A stretch of DNA of 64,000 bases from assembly GCF_014652915.1 (NCBI RefSeq), contig NZ_BMZS01000012.1:190515-254514 (forward strand), in the 5' to 3' direction. The stretch comes from Thalassobaculum fulvum (GTDB taxonomy: Bacteria; Pseudomonadota; Alphaproteobacteria; Thalassobaculales; Thalassobaculaceae). This document shows, in pieces, positions 51,973 through 60,308 of the stretch. The notes beneath the pieces are model-generated. The model worked only from the letters and a program-made list of their open reading frames with translations. It had not been told where the DNA came from and searched no databases. The position numbers and the translations under genes were made by a program. Within the stretch, counting starts at the first letter, position 1, and each line of letters begins with the position of its first letter.

Positions 51973-52425
51973 ATGGACGACACGAGCTTCTCGAGGCGCG
52001 CGAGGGCCATGCCGATGGACGAGGACGCGGAGCCGATGGTCGAGGGCGACGGACCGCAATCGTCGGGCGGCCGGCGGCCGGCGCTCGTCGTGGCCTACGA
52101 CGCCGCGGCGCAAGAGGCGTGCCGGTCCGCGCTCGAAGCCGAGTGGGACGTGACCCTGGTCGACAGCGGAGTGGCCGCCGTGATCGCGGCCCGCAAGGCG
52201 GTGCCGGGCGTGATCTTCGTGGACCTGCAGCTGCGCGACGTACCGGGGGCCGAGGCGGTCGGCTGGCTCCGCTCCAATCCCGAGCTCGGCAACGTCCCGA
52301 TCGTGCTGATCGCCGGCGGTGCCGAGGACGATGCCGAGATCGCCGCCATCCATCCGACCGCGCTGTTGCGCAAGCCGGTGTCGCGCGGCGCGGTGGAACG
52401 GGTCGCCGGCTCCCTGGCGGGGTGA
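51973..52425 (+). CDS. degenerate single-domain receiver protein
   Basis: 150 residues from the ATG at 51973; a GTG at 51964 overlapping the previous stop is an alternative. The receiver fold is clear (ALVVAYDAAAQEACRSALEAEWDVTLVDSG, VPGVIFVDLQLRDVPG, TALLRKPVSRGA). One member of the N-terminal acidic pair is replaced (YD), but the phospho-Asp and Lys are kept, so phosphorylation may be weak or absent. It is cotranscribed with the Crp/Fnr regulator. Confidence 0.75.
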   Translation: MDDTSFSRRARAMPMDEDAEPMVEGDGPQSSGGRRPALVVAYDAAAQEACRSALEAEWDVTLVDSGVAAVIAARKAVPGVIFVDLQLRDVPGAEAVGWLRSNPELGNVPIVLIAGGAEDDAEIAAIHPTALLRKPVSRGAVERVAGSLAG

Positions 52426-52438
52426 ACCGGCAGGGGCT

Positions 52439-53347
52439 TCACCAGGCGTCGGCCGGGTCGCGCGAGGCGCAGAAGGCGGTTGCGCAGTCGGCCGCCATCT
52501 GCGCGATCAGCGGCGGCAGCGGGCGGTCTTCCATCTCCAGATACATCGCGTAGAGCGAGATCGCCGGGAACTCGGTGCGCACCGGCAGGATCCGCAGCGC
52601 CCCCGAGGCGATCTCGCGCTCGATGGTGACGGTCGGGATCGCCGCCAGTCCGACGCCGTCCGTCGTCAGCCGGATCAGTGTGGCCAGCGAGGCGGTGTGC
52701 AGGCGGATGTTCTCGATCCCGGAGCGCTGGAAGTACCCGACCACCGAGCCGTGGCGGCTCGACGAGGTCGGGAACGACAGGATCGGGAAGCGGGCGACAT
52801 CCTCGATCTCCAAGGGGCCGTCGGGCACTGCCAGTGCCGGGCTGGCGACCCACTGGCAGGCGAAGGTGCAGAGCTGGCGGTTGACCAGCCCAGGCGCGTC
52901 GACCGGGCCGTTCATCAGCCCGAGGTCGAGCCGCCCGTCCAGGATGTCCTCGGAGATCTCCGGGGTGATCGCCGCGTTGAGCTCGAGCACCACGTCGGGA
53001 TAGGCCTCCCTGACCCGTTCGATGAGGGTCGGAAGCCAGGAGTAGACGACGGTGTCGATGACGCCGATCCGCACCGTGCCGGTCAGGCTGGCCGGGTTGA
53101 TCATGCGGCGGCGGAAGTCCGCGGCCAGCCGCACGATCCGCTCGGCGTGCTCACGCGCGTCGATGCCGAGCGGGGTGAGGCGGACGTCCCGGGAGTCGCG
53201 CTCGAACAGCCGGATGCCGAGTTCGCGCTCCAGGGTCGCGATCCGGTGGGAGACCGCCGCCTGGGTGGTGTTCAGGCGCTCGGCGGCGAGGCTGAAGCTC
53301 TTCAGCCTGGCGACCCAGATGAAGGTCTCGAGGAACTTCAGGTTCAC
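52439..53347 (-). CDS. LysR-family transcriptional regulator
   Basis: 302 residues from the GTG at 53347, which gives the standard LysR start VNLKFLETFIWVARLKSFS. The HTH is ERLNTTQAAVSHRIATLERELGIRLFER. A co-inducer-binding domain follows (about 90-300). It is divergent from the amidase gene 160 bases away, the classical LysR arrangement with its target. Confidence 0.9.
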   Translation of the reverse strand: MNLKFLETFIWVARLKSFSLAAERLNTTQAAVSHRIATLERELGIRLFERDSRDVRLTPLGIDAREHAERIVRLAADFRRRMINPASLTGTVRIGVIDTVVYSWLPTLIERVREAYPDVVLELNAAITPEISEDILDGRLDLGLMNGPVDAPGLVNRQLCTFACQWVASPALAVPDGPLEIEDVARFPILSFPTSSSRHGSVVGYFQRSGIENIRLHTASLATLIRLTTDGVGLAAIPTVTIEREIASGALRILPVRTEFPAISLYAMYLEMEDRPLPPLIAQMAADCATAFCASRDPADAW

Positions 53348-53507
53348 CGGAGGCGGCTCCAGGACGAAGGCGGCCTCGCATCGTAGGGGATCGCCGGCCA
53401 CCGCTCCAAGCTCGGGCGACCACGTACCCGCGGCGCGCTTGCCTGCGGTCCCGTGTGCGGGGAGAGTTACGGGGCGTTCCCGCCCGTCTCCGTCACAAGG
53501 ATCCGAC

Positions 53508-54908
53508 ATGACCCCGCTGTACGCGACTTCCGCCGCCGAGCTCACCGAGGCCTACGCGGCCGGCCGACTGTCGCCGGTCGAGGTCACCGAAGCGGTGCTG
53601 GCCCGGATCGAGGCCTGGGAGCCGCACGCCAACGCGTTCTACCGGGTGCACCATGACGGCGCGCGGGCGGCGGCGAAGGCGGCAGAGGCCCGCTGGCGCG
53701 ACGGCAGGCCGCTGTCGCCGCTCGACGGGGTGCCGATCACCCTCAAGGAGAACGTGGTCAGCAAGGGCGATCCGGCGCCGATCGGGGTGGCGATCGGCGA
53801 TACGACGCCGAAGACCGAGGATTCGCCGATCGCCGCCCGGGTACGCGAGGCCGGCTGCGTGCTGCTCGGCAAGACCACCATGCCGGACTACGGCATGCTG
53901 TCCTCCGGCCGCTCGTCGATCCACGGCACGACCCGCAACCCGTGGCGGCTCGACCGCAACACCGCCGGCTCGTCCTCGGGGGCCGGAGCGGCGGCGGTCG
54001 CCGGCTACGGGCCGCTGCACGTCGGCACCGACATCGGCGGGTCGGTGCGGCTGCCGGCGCATCACTGCGGGCTGTTCGGGCTGAAGCCGTCGCTCGGCCG
54101 GATCCCGATCCACCCACCGTTCATGGGGCGCTGCGCCGGGCCGATGACCCGGACCGTCCGCGACTCGGCGATGCTGATGTCGGCGATCACCCGGCCGGAC
54201 GCGCGCGACTACATGAGCCTGCCCTACGACCCGGTCGACTATGCGGCCGGACTGGAGGGGCTGTCGGCCAAGGGGCTGCGGATCGGCCTGATCCGCAAGA
54301 TGGGGACCGGCCTCGAGCCGGAGACCGGGGTGCTGGCGGCGGCCGACGCGGCGGCCAGGGCGCTCGCCGATGCCGGCGCCGAGGTGGTCGAGACCCCGTC
54401 CTTCCTGACGCCGGCCATGCTCGACGGTATCTGCCGGTTCTTCGAGGCCCGCTCGTACAACGACGTCATGGCGCTGAGCGCGGAGCAGCGCGCGAAGATC
54501 CTGCCGTTCGTGGTCGAGTGGTGCACCTGGCGGGCGGGCGGTTTCTCGGGCGCCGAGGTGATGGACGCCTACATGCAGGTGGTGGCGATGCGCGAGGCGG
54601 CGGTCAAGGCGGTGGCGGCGTTCGACTTCGTGCTGTCGCCGACCGCCCCGATCGTGTCGTACCCGGCCGAGGCGCACTCGCCGAACGAGGACCCGCACGA
54701 CGCGCTGGCCCACATCGCCTACACCGTCGCCTACAACTTCTCGGAGCAGCCGGCGGCCTCGGTGAACTGGTGCTTCACCGACGACGGCCTGCCGGTCGGC
54801 GTGCAGTTGATCGGCCAGCGCTTCGACGATCTCGGCGTGATGCGCCTCGCCCGTCTGGTCGAGCAGCTCCGCCCGGCCCAGAACGCCTGGCCCGAGCCGC
54901 CGCAATAG
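53508..54908 (+). CDS. amidase-signature family hydrolase
   Basis: 466 residues from the ATG at 53508 (AAGGA upstream). The Ser-cisSer-Lys triad is visible: Lys in VPITLKENVV, then the Gly/Ser stretch NTAGSSSGAGAAAVAG with the cis-Ser, and the nucleophilic Ser in HVGTDIGGSVRLPAHH. The family hydrolyses carboxamides such as aryl-acyl amides, or, in GatA relatives, glutamine. The substrate may be signalled by the divergent LysR regulator. Not GatA: no gatB or gatC nearby. Confidence 0.92.
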   Translation: MTPLYATSAAELTEAYAAGRLSPVEVTEAVLARIEAWEPHANAFYRVHHDGARAAAKAAEARWRDGRPLSPLDGVPITLKENVVSKGDPAPIGVAIGDTTPKTEDSPIAARVREAGCVLLGKTTMPDYGMLSSGRSSIHGTTRNPWRLDRNTAGSSSGAGAAAVAGYGPLHVGTDIGGSVRLPAHHCGLFGLKPSLGRIPIHPPFMGRCAGPMTRTVRDSAMLMSAITRPDARDYMSLPYDPVDYAAGLEGLSAKGLRIGLIRKMGTGLEPETGVLAAADAAARALADAGAEVVETPSFLTPAMLDGICRFFEARSYNDVMALSAEQRAKILPFVVEWCTWRAGGFSGAEVMDAYMQVVAMREAAVKAVAAFDFVLSPTAPIVSYPAEAHSPNEDPHDALAHIAYTVAYNFSEQPAASVNWCFTDDGLPVGVQLIGQRFDDLGVMRLARLVEQLRPAQNAWPEPPQ

Positions 54909-55092
54909 CGCGTCGCCGGATTCCCGCGAGGCCGTTCGCAGAGGGCGAAAGCGATTGAACCCGGAACGGCCCGCAGGCATGCTCTCAGCGCTTGAAGGGC
55001 CTGCATGGGGAAGACACGGCCTTGGTCGGGTGACCGGCGTCCGTCGGGAACCTCTTCCTCGGTGCCGTTTGGGTGGGGACGGTTGGCGGCCA

Positions 55093-57027
55093 ATGGCCCG
55101 GTGCGCATTGATGACCGATTGCCGAGCGGTGATCGCGCTGGCGCTGGTGGCCACGCTTCTCGCCGCCTGCGCCGAGGGGCCGCTGACTTTCGGGTCGCCA
55201 GCCGCTGACCCGCCCGGGTCGACCGCGACGCGCGATGTCGATCCGAAGGACGTCCCGGCCACACTCGCGATGGAGGGGTTGAAGCGGCTCGAGGCCGGCG
55301 ACCTGGACGCCGCGTCGGAGGGTCTGCAGGCGGCGATCAAGCTTCGCCCCGACGTCATGGGCTACCACCTGCTGCTGGGCACCATCTATCACCTGAAGTA
55401 CCTGGCGGGCCGCAATACCGCCGAACTGGCGATGACCGCCTACGAAGTGGCGGCGCGGCTCGACGACCGCAGCCCGCTGCCGTTCCAGCAGATCGGCCGA
55501 CTGAACTTCCAGACCCGCCGCTACGAGGCTTCGCGCGACGCCTTCCTGAAGGCCTACGCCCGCCAGCCCGGCCGCGGGGAACTGCTCGACGAGCTGCTGG
55601 TCGCCGCCTGGTACGCCGGCGATCTCGCGATCGCCCGATCGGTGCGCGAGGACGCAGGCGGCCGCGGCCTGGAGAGCGCGACGATGCTGCGGCTGGACGC
55701 GTTGCTCGCCGGCGTCCTGCAGGATCCGACGACGGCGCGCCCCGCCTTCGCCGCCCTGGAACGAAGATACGGCTACGACCGGGTGCAGCTGGCGCAGCTC
55801 GAACAGCGGGTCGGGGCGCTGCAGGACTCGGCCGCCGGCCTGCCGGCCGATCCGGCCGGTCCGGCCGAGACGACGCCCGGCACCGGGGAGCCGGATCCCT
55901 CGGTCGCCGTCGAGCCGGCCGGCCATTGGTTCGCGTGCGATCCGGAACCTGGAATCGCGCTGCCGACGATGTCGGAGATGCAGGGGATCCCGAACGCCAG
56001 CGGCGACGAGACCGAGCGCCTGCCGGCGATCCCGCGGCCCTGCCCGGGGGCCCCGGCGCCGCCGGCGGTCATGCTCGATACCGCGATCATCCAGTCGAAC
56101 GAGGCGATCGGTAGCCGTTACGGCGTGAACCTGCTGAACGCATTGAGCGTTTTCGCGACCGGCGGCCTGAGCTTCACCGAGACGACCGCCACGGCCAACG
56201 GCTCGTCGTCGGTGACCAACTCCACCAACGTGCGCAGCTTCCGCATCGATCTCGGCAGTTCCCCGACCACGAACTACATCGCCTATGCGCTCGACATCGC
56301 CAATTCGGTACAGTCGACCAGCGAGATCATCTCGCAGCCGGCGCTGGTCGCCATCGACCGCCTGCCGTCGACGTTCTTCTCCGGATCGATCGTCACGATC
56401 GGCGTCGCCGGCAGCGACAGCTCGTCCAGCACGATCACCGACAGGCCGATCGGGGTCAGCCTGTCGATCACGCCGACCGTCATCGACGACGAGACCCTGA
56501 ACCTCAACGTCAAGGTGGCGCGCTCGTCGCTTGCGACCTCGGCGCTCGGCGCCGCCAGCACGTTCTCCCAGACCCTGTCGACGACCCGCACCAGTGTCGC
56601 GGCGAGCGTCACCGCCCGCTACGGCCAGACCATCCTGGTCAGCGGCCTGACCGAGGCCGGCTCGACCTCGACCGACGACGGCACGCCGGTGCTCAAGGAT
56701 ATTCCGGTGGTGCAGTGGCTGTTCGACCGGCAGTCCGACCTGCGCTACCGCTCCTCGGTCCTGGTCGCGATCACCCCGCGCCGGCTCGGCGACGTGGCTC
56801 CGGCGCGGCTGACCGACGCCATGCGGGACCCGCATGTGCAGAACCGGCTGCGCCGGGTGCTCGACCGGATGACCGAGCGGTCTTCGATCCAGCTGGCCCT
56901 GAAGCGCATGTCGGGCCGGCGTTTCTTCGACCTGACCGAGGATGGCGACTTCGCCTCCGACGACTGGTACCGGGACGGGCGCCTGAAACGGCTGTTCGAG
57001 GACTTGGCGCGAACGCTTTATCGCTGA
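55093..57027 (+). CDS. secretin-like lipoprotein with N-terminal TPR region
   Basis: 644 residues from the ATG at 55093 (an ATG at 55111 is equally possible). The lipobox LLAAC puts the lipidated Cys at 26. Residues about 55-240 look like TPR helices (GLKRLEAGDLDAASEGL, YHLLLGTIYHLKYL). Residues about 325-570 have secretin-domain features: AIIQSNEAIGSRYGVNLLN, SQPALVAIDRLPSTFFSGSIV, RPIGVSLSITPTVIDDETL, LVSGLTEAG and the end SSVLVAITPRR. It may form an outer-membrane channel. No type II/III or Tad genes accompany it, so its export partner is unknown. Confidence 0.75.
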   Translation: MARCALMTDCRAVIALALVATLLAACAEGPLTFGSPAADPPGSTATRDVDPKDVPATLAMEGLKRLEAGDLDAASEGLQAAIKLRPDVMGYHLLLGTIYHLKYLAGRNTAELAMTAYEVAARLDDRSPLPFQQIGRLNFQTRRYEASRDAFLKAYARQPGRGELLDELLVAAWYAGDLAIARSVREDAGGRGLESATMLRLDALLAGVLQDPTTARPAFAALERRYGYDRVQLAQLEQRVGALQDSAAGLPADPAGPAETTPGTGEPDPSVAVEPAGHWFACDPEPGIALPTMSEMQGIPNASGDETERLPAIPRPCPGAPAPPAVMLDTAIIQSNEAIGSRYGVNLLNALSVFATGGLSFTETTATANGSSSVTNSTNVRSFRIDLGSSPTTNYIAYALDIANSVQSTSEIISQPALVAIDRLPSTFFSGSIVTIGVAGSDSSSSTITDRPIGVSLSITPTVIDDETLNLNVKVARSSLATSALGAASTFSQTLSTTRTSVAASVTARYGQTILVSGLTEAGSTSTDDGTPVLKDIPVVQWLFDRQSDLRYRSSVLVAITPRRLGDVAPARLTDAMRDPHVQNRLRRVLDRMTERSSIQLALKRMSGRRFFDLTEDGDFASDDWYRDGRLKRLFEDLARTLYR

Positions 57028-57124
57028 GTCCGCTCGGAGGTCCGCGACGCGCCGGAAGCGAATACACGTTGACGAAAGATTGGAGACAAATCCAAGATAA
57101 TTCCTTCGGGTGAGGAGAACTGCG

Positions 57125-57901
57125 ATGTCGAGTCTGTCGGAGTCGGGGTTTGAACACGGTTGCGGCCATCTCGCTGAGCGGACGATGCAGGCGATCGGGG
57201 CCGGTCGGCGGACCGGTACCGCGCTGGGGCATGCGCTTCGGGCCCTGGGCCTCGGTGTCCTGGTCCTGGCGACTCTGACGGCCGCCGAGGCGAATGCCCA
57301 GTCGACCGCCGCGGCGAAGTCGAAGGTCCAGCAAAGCGTCGCCTCGGCCAAGTCGAAGGCCCAGCAGGACGCCGCCGCCGCGAAGAGTGCGGCGCAGCAG
57401 CGGTGTGCGTCCGCCGGCACGACCGGTGAGCAATGCTCGGCTGCCGCGGCCTCGGCGAAGGGCAATGCGGCCGCTCTGCCGATGACGCAGTGCATCGCCC
57501 GGGCCCCCAGCAGCGGCAAGGCCCGCATGGATCACATCGCCGCGTGCAGGCAGCAGGCGCAGAATGGGCGCATCGCGCTGTACAACAAGGCCTACAACGC
57601 CAAGAAGTCCGTGGCGACGGCAAGTTCGGCGGTCGACCCGGCCAGGGCTGCGGCGAATGCGGCAAATGCCGCTGCGAATTCGACCAGGACCGCTGCGAAC
57701 CTGCAGGACGAGAAGCGGCAGCAGGCCGAGGCGGAGGCGACGGCGGCTCTTACCGATGGGTCGAACAAGCTGACGCTGGCCGATCAGAACGAGCAGGGGA
57801 CCAGCGCGGCGCAGCTTCAGGCCAGGCAGCAGGTCGGCACCACGGCGCTTTCCTTGGCGAACCAAAAAAACAGCCCACAGTCGAAGCTGCGGTTGTTCTA
57901 G
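57125..57901 (+). CDS. alanine-rich secreted protein with two cysteine pairs
   Basis: 258 residues from the ATG at 57125 (GAGGAG upstream). A long charged N-terminus leads to a signal peptide (about 40-60, ending AAEANAQS). Ala/Lys/Gln/Ser-rich helical segments (KSKVQQSVASAKSKAQQD) resemble coiled coils. Cys94/Cys104 and Cys123/Cys141 could form two disulfides in a short core (RCASAGTTGEQC, QCIARAPSSG). I do not recognise the family. It lies 97 bases behind the secretin-like gene and is a candidate substrate or partner. Confidence 0.6.
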   Translation: MSSLSESGFEHGCGHLAERTMQAIGAGRRTGTALGHALRALGLGVLVLATLTAAEANAQSTAAAKSKVQQSVASAKSKAQQDAAAAKSAAQQRCASAGTTGEQCSAAAASAKGNAAALPMTQCIARAPSSGKARMDHIAACRQQAQNGRIALYNKAYNAKKSVATASSAVDPARAAANAANAAANSTRTAANLQDEKRQQAEAEATAALTDGSNKLTLADQNEQGTSAAQLQARQQVGTTALSLANQKNSPQSKLRLF

Positions 57902-58223
57902 CCGCCGCCAGCCGCGAAGCGCACCAAAGCCGTTCCAGGCGCCTCGCCCCCCGACGCCCCGTCGCGCGCGGCGTCGCTCAGGGCTGTGCACGGATCCGGC
58001 AGCGCGTGGATCCTGCCACCTGCGTCGCCCGCCCGGCCGCCATCCCGGACGCCGCGTGCGGCGATCCGGGAGCCGCCGGCCACCCCGTCGCCCGGTCATG
58101 AATTTTTCTTGTCGCCGCGAATAAATATTTTGTTCTGGTCGTGCGCGCACTGCCACGGCTTCAATTCGCTCCATTGCGACACGGAAGGCGGCCCCCTGGC
58201 TGGGCGGCCGGGAGAGGGTCTCG
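57902..58223. other. 322-base gap without a supportable gene
   Basis: The gap between the alanine-rich gene and hyuA has GC-rich DNA with short possible hairpins, and an AT-rich island near 58100-58130 (AATTTTTCTTG...AATAAATATTTTG). The latter could hold the hyuA promoter, but no convincing -35/-10 pair is visible. Open frames here look like shadows with Arg/Pro-rich translation. Confidence 0.5.
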
Positions 58224-60308
58224 ATGGAGCGTTGGCGCGTCGGCGTCGATTCCGGTGGCACGTTCACCGACATCTGCCTGTTCGAGGAGGGCGAGGGCCG
58301 GATCGAGGTCTGGAAGGTCTCCTCGACCCCCGACGACCCGTCGCGCGGCATCGCGCAGGGCGTCGAGGAGGGCATGCGCCGGGTGGTGCCAGACACCGAC
58401 TTGCCCGGCACCGACGGGGCACCGGCCGCCGCGGTCTCGTATTTCGGCCACGGCACCACGGTCGCCACCAACGCGCTGATCCAGCACAAGGGGGTCGCGA
58501 CCGGCCTGTTGACCACCGAGGGCTTCCGCGACCTGCTGGAGATCGGCCGGCAGAAGCGCCCGGACCTGTACGACGTGTTCGCCGACAAGCCGCCGACCCT
58601 GGTGTCGCGCGACCTGCGGCTGGAGGCGGCCGAGCGGGTGCGCCACGACGGCTCGGTCGACGTGGCGCTCGACGAGGACGCCGTCCGGGGGGCGGCGCGG
58701 CGGTTCAGGGAGGCCGGCGTCGGCGCCGTCGCGATCTGCTTCCTGTACAGCTTCGTGCGTCCCGAGCACGAGGCTCGGGCCAAGCAGATCCTGCTCGAGG
58801 AGTATCCCGACGCGTTCATCTGCGCGAGCCACGAGATCGCCCCGGAGTTCCGCGAGTTCGAGCGGTTGTCGACGGCGGTGGTCAACGCCTATCTCGGGCC
58901 GGTCATGCGTACCTACATCGAGCGGCTGAGCCCGCGGCTGACCGACCTCGGCATGACCGCGACGCCGCACCTCACGCAGTCGAACGGCGGCGTGATCGGC
59001 TTCGAGACCGCAGCCCAGATGCCGGTCCGCACGGTGCTCTCCGGCCCGTCGACCGGGGTGGTCGGCGCCCAGGCGGTCGGCGAGGCCGCCGGCTTCCAGG
59101 ACATCATCACCTTCGACATGGGCGGCACCTCGACCGACGTGGCGCTGCTCAAGGACGGGCAGTGCCGGCTGGCCTCGGAGGCGATCGTCCACGGCTATCC
59201 GCTGAAGGCGCCGATGCTGGACATCCACACGGTCGGGGCCGGCGGCGGCTCGATCGCCTATGTCGATTCCGGCGGGCTGCTGAAGGTCGGGCCGCGCAGC
59301 GCCGGCGCCGACCCGGGACCGGTGTGCTACGGCCGCGGCAACACCGAGCCGGCGGTGACCGACGCCAACGTGGTGCTGCAGACCCTGAACCCGGTGCACT
59401 TGCTCGGCGGCCGCATGACGGTGCGCCAGGACCTCGCCCGGCAGGCGATCGGCACGCTCGCCGACCGGCTCGGCCTCGGGCTGATGGAGACCGCCCAGGG
59501 TATCATCTCGGTGGTGACCGCCAACATGGCGCGGGCGATCCGGGTGATCTCGGTGCAGCGCGGCCACGACCCGCGCGACTACACGCTGATGGCGTTCGGC
59601 GGCGCCGGCCCGCTGCACGCCGCCCGGCTGGCCAAGGAGCTGGACATCGGCCGCATCCTGGTGCCGCGCAGCCCCGGCATCCTGTGCGCCATGGGGCTGC
59701 TGCTGACCGACCTGCGGGCTGACTTCGCCGCGACCCGGCTGCTGTCGCTGGAATCGGCGACCACTGTGGAACTGGAGGATCTGTTCGCCGGCCTGGCCGG
59801 GCGGGCCGAATCCTGGTTCGCGGAGGAGGGGATCGCGCCGGCCGAGCGGCGGATCGTCCGCACCGTCGACATGCGCTACGCCGGCCAGAACTACGAGCTG
59901 CCGGTGACCCTCCCGGACGGCCCGATCACCGCCCGCACCATCGACCATCTGGCCGAGGGCTTCGCGGCGGCGCACGAGCGCATGTACGGCTTCGTTGCCG
60001 AGGGCGAGCCGGTGCAGCTGGTGACCTACCGGGTCGAGGCGATCGGCCTGGTCCGCAAGGCCCGGCTGGTGGCCCACGACTTCGTCGGCCATGACGCGGC
60101 CGGGGCGATCCAGGGTCGGCGCGAGGTCTGGATGGCCGAGGCCGGCGACTTCGTTTCCTGCCCGGTCTACGACCGCGACCTGCTGCAGCCGGGCAACCAC
60201 ATCGCCGGCCCGGCGATCGTCGAGCAGATGGACACCACGACCGTGGTGCTGCCCGGCATGACCGCACGCGTCGATCCCTATCTCAACCTGATCCTGGAGG
60301 CGGCATGA
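58224..60308 (+). CDS. hyuA: HyuA, hydantoinase A/5-oxoprolinase family
   Basis: 694 residues with GGGAGAGGG before the ATG. The ATP-binding loops of the actin-like fold are visible: VGVDSGGTFTDICLF (phosphate 1), FGHGTTVATNALIQ, and DMGGTSTDVALLKDG (phosphate 2). It hydrolyses ATP with HyuB to open a five-membered lactam such as hydantoin or 5-oxoproline. The hyuB gene overlaps it (ATGA). Acetophenone carboxylase-type relatives exist, so the substrate is not certain. Confidence 0.92.
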   Translation: MERWRVGVDSGGTFTDICLFEEGEGRIEVWKVSSTPDDPSRGIAQGVEEGMRRVVPDTDLPGTDGAPAAAVSYFGHGTTVATNALIQHKGVATGLLTTEGFRDLLEIGRQKRPDLYDVFADKPPTLVSRDLRLEAAERVRHDGSVDVALDEDAVRGAARRFREAGVGAVAICFLYSFVRPEHEARAKQILLEEYPDAFICASHEIAPEFREFERLSTAVVNAYLGPVMRTYIERLSPRLTDLGMTATPHLTQSNGGVIGFETAAQMPVRTVLSGPSTGVVGAQAVGEAAGFQDIITFDMGGTSTDVALLKDGQCRLASEAIVHGYPLKAPMLDIHTVGAGGGSIAYVDSGGLLKVGPRSAGADPGPVCYGRGNTEPAVTDANVVLQTLNPVHLLGGRMTVRQDLARQAIGTLADRLGLGLMETAQGIISVVTANMARAIRVISVQRGHDPRDYTLMAFGGAGPLHAARLAKELDIGRILVPRSPGILCAMGLLLTDLRADFAATRLLSLESATTVELEDLFAGLAGRAESWFAEEGIAPAERRIVRTVDMRYAGQNYELPVTLPDGPITARTIDHLAEGFAAAHERMYGFVAEGEPVQLVTYRVEAIGLVRKARLVAHDFVGHDAAGAIQGRREVWMAEAGDFVSCPVYDRDLLQPGNHIAGPAIVEQMDTTTVVLPGMTARVDPYLNLILEAA

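Noticed and set aside
57986-59722. A + strand frame overlapping hyuA in another phase
   Set aside because: Arg/Gly/Pro-rich shadow; hyuA has clear motifs in its own frame and a strong RBS.
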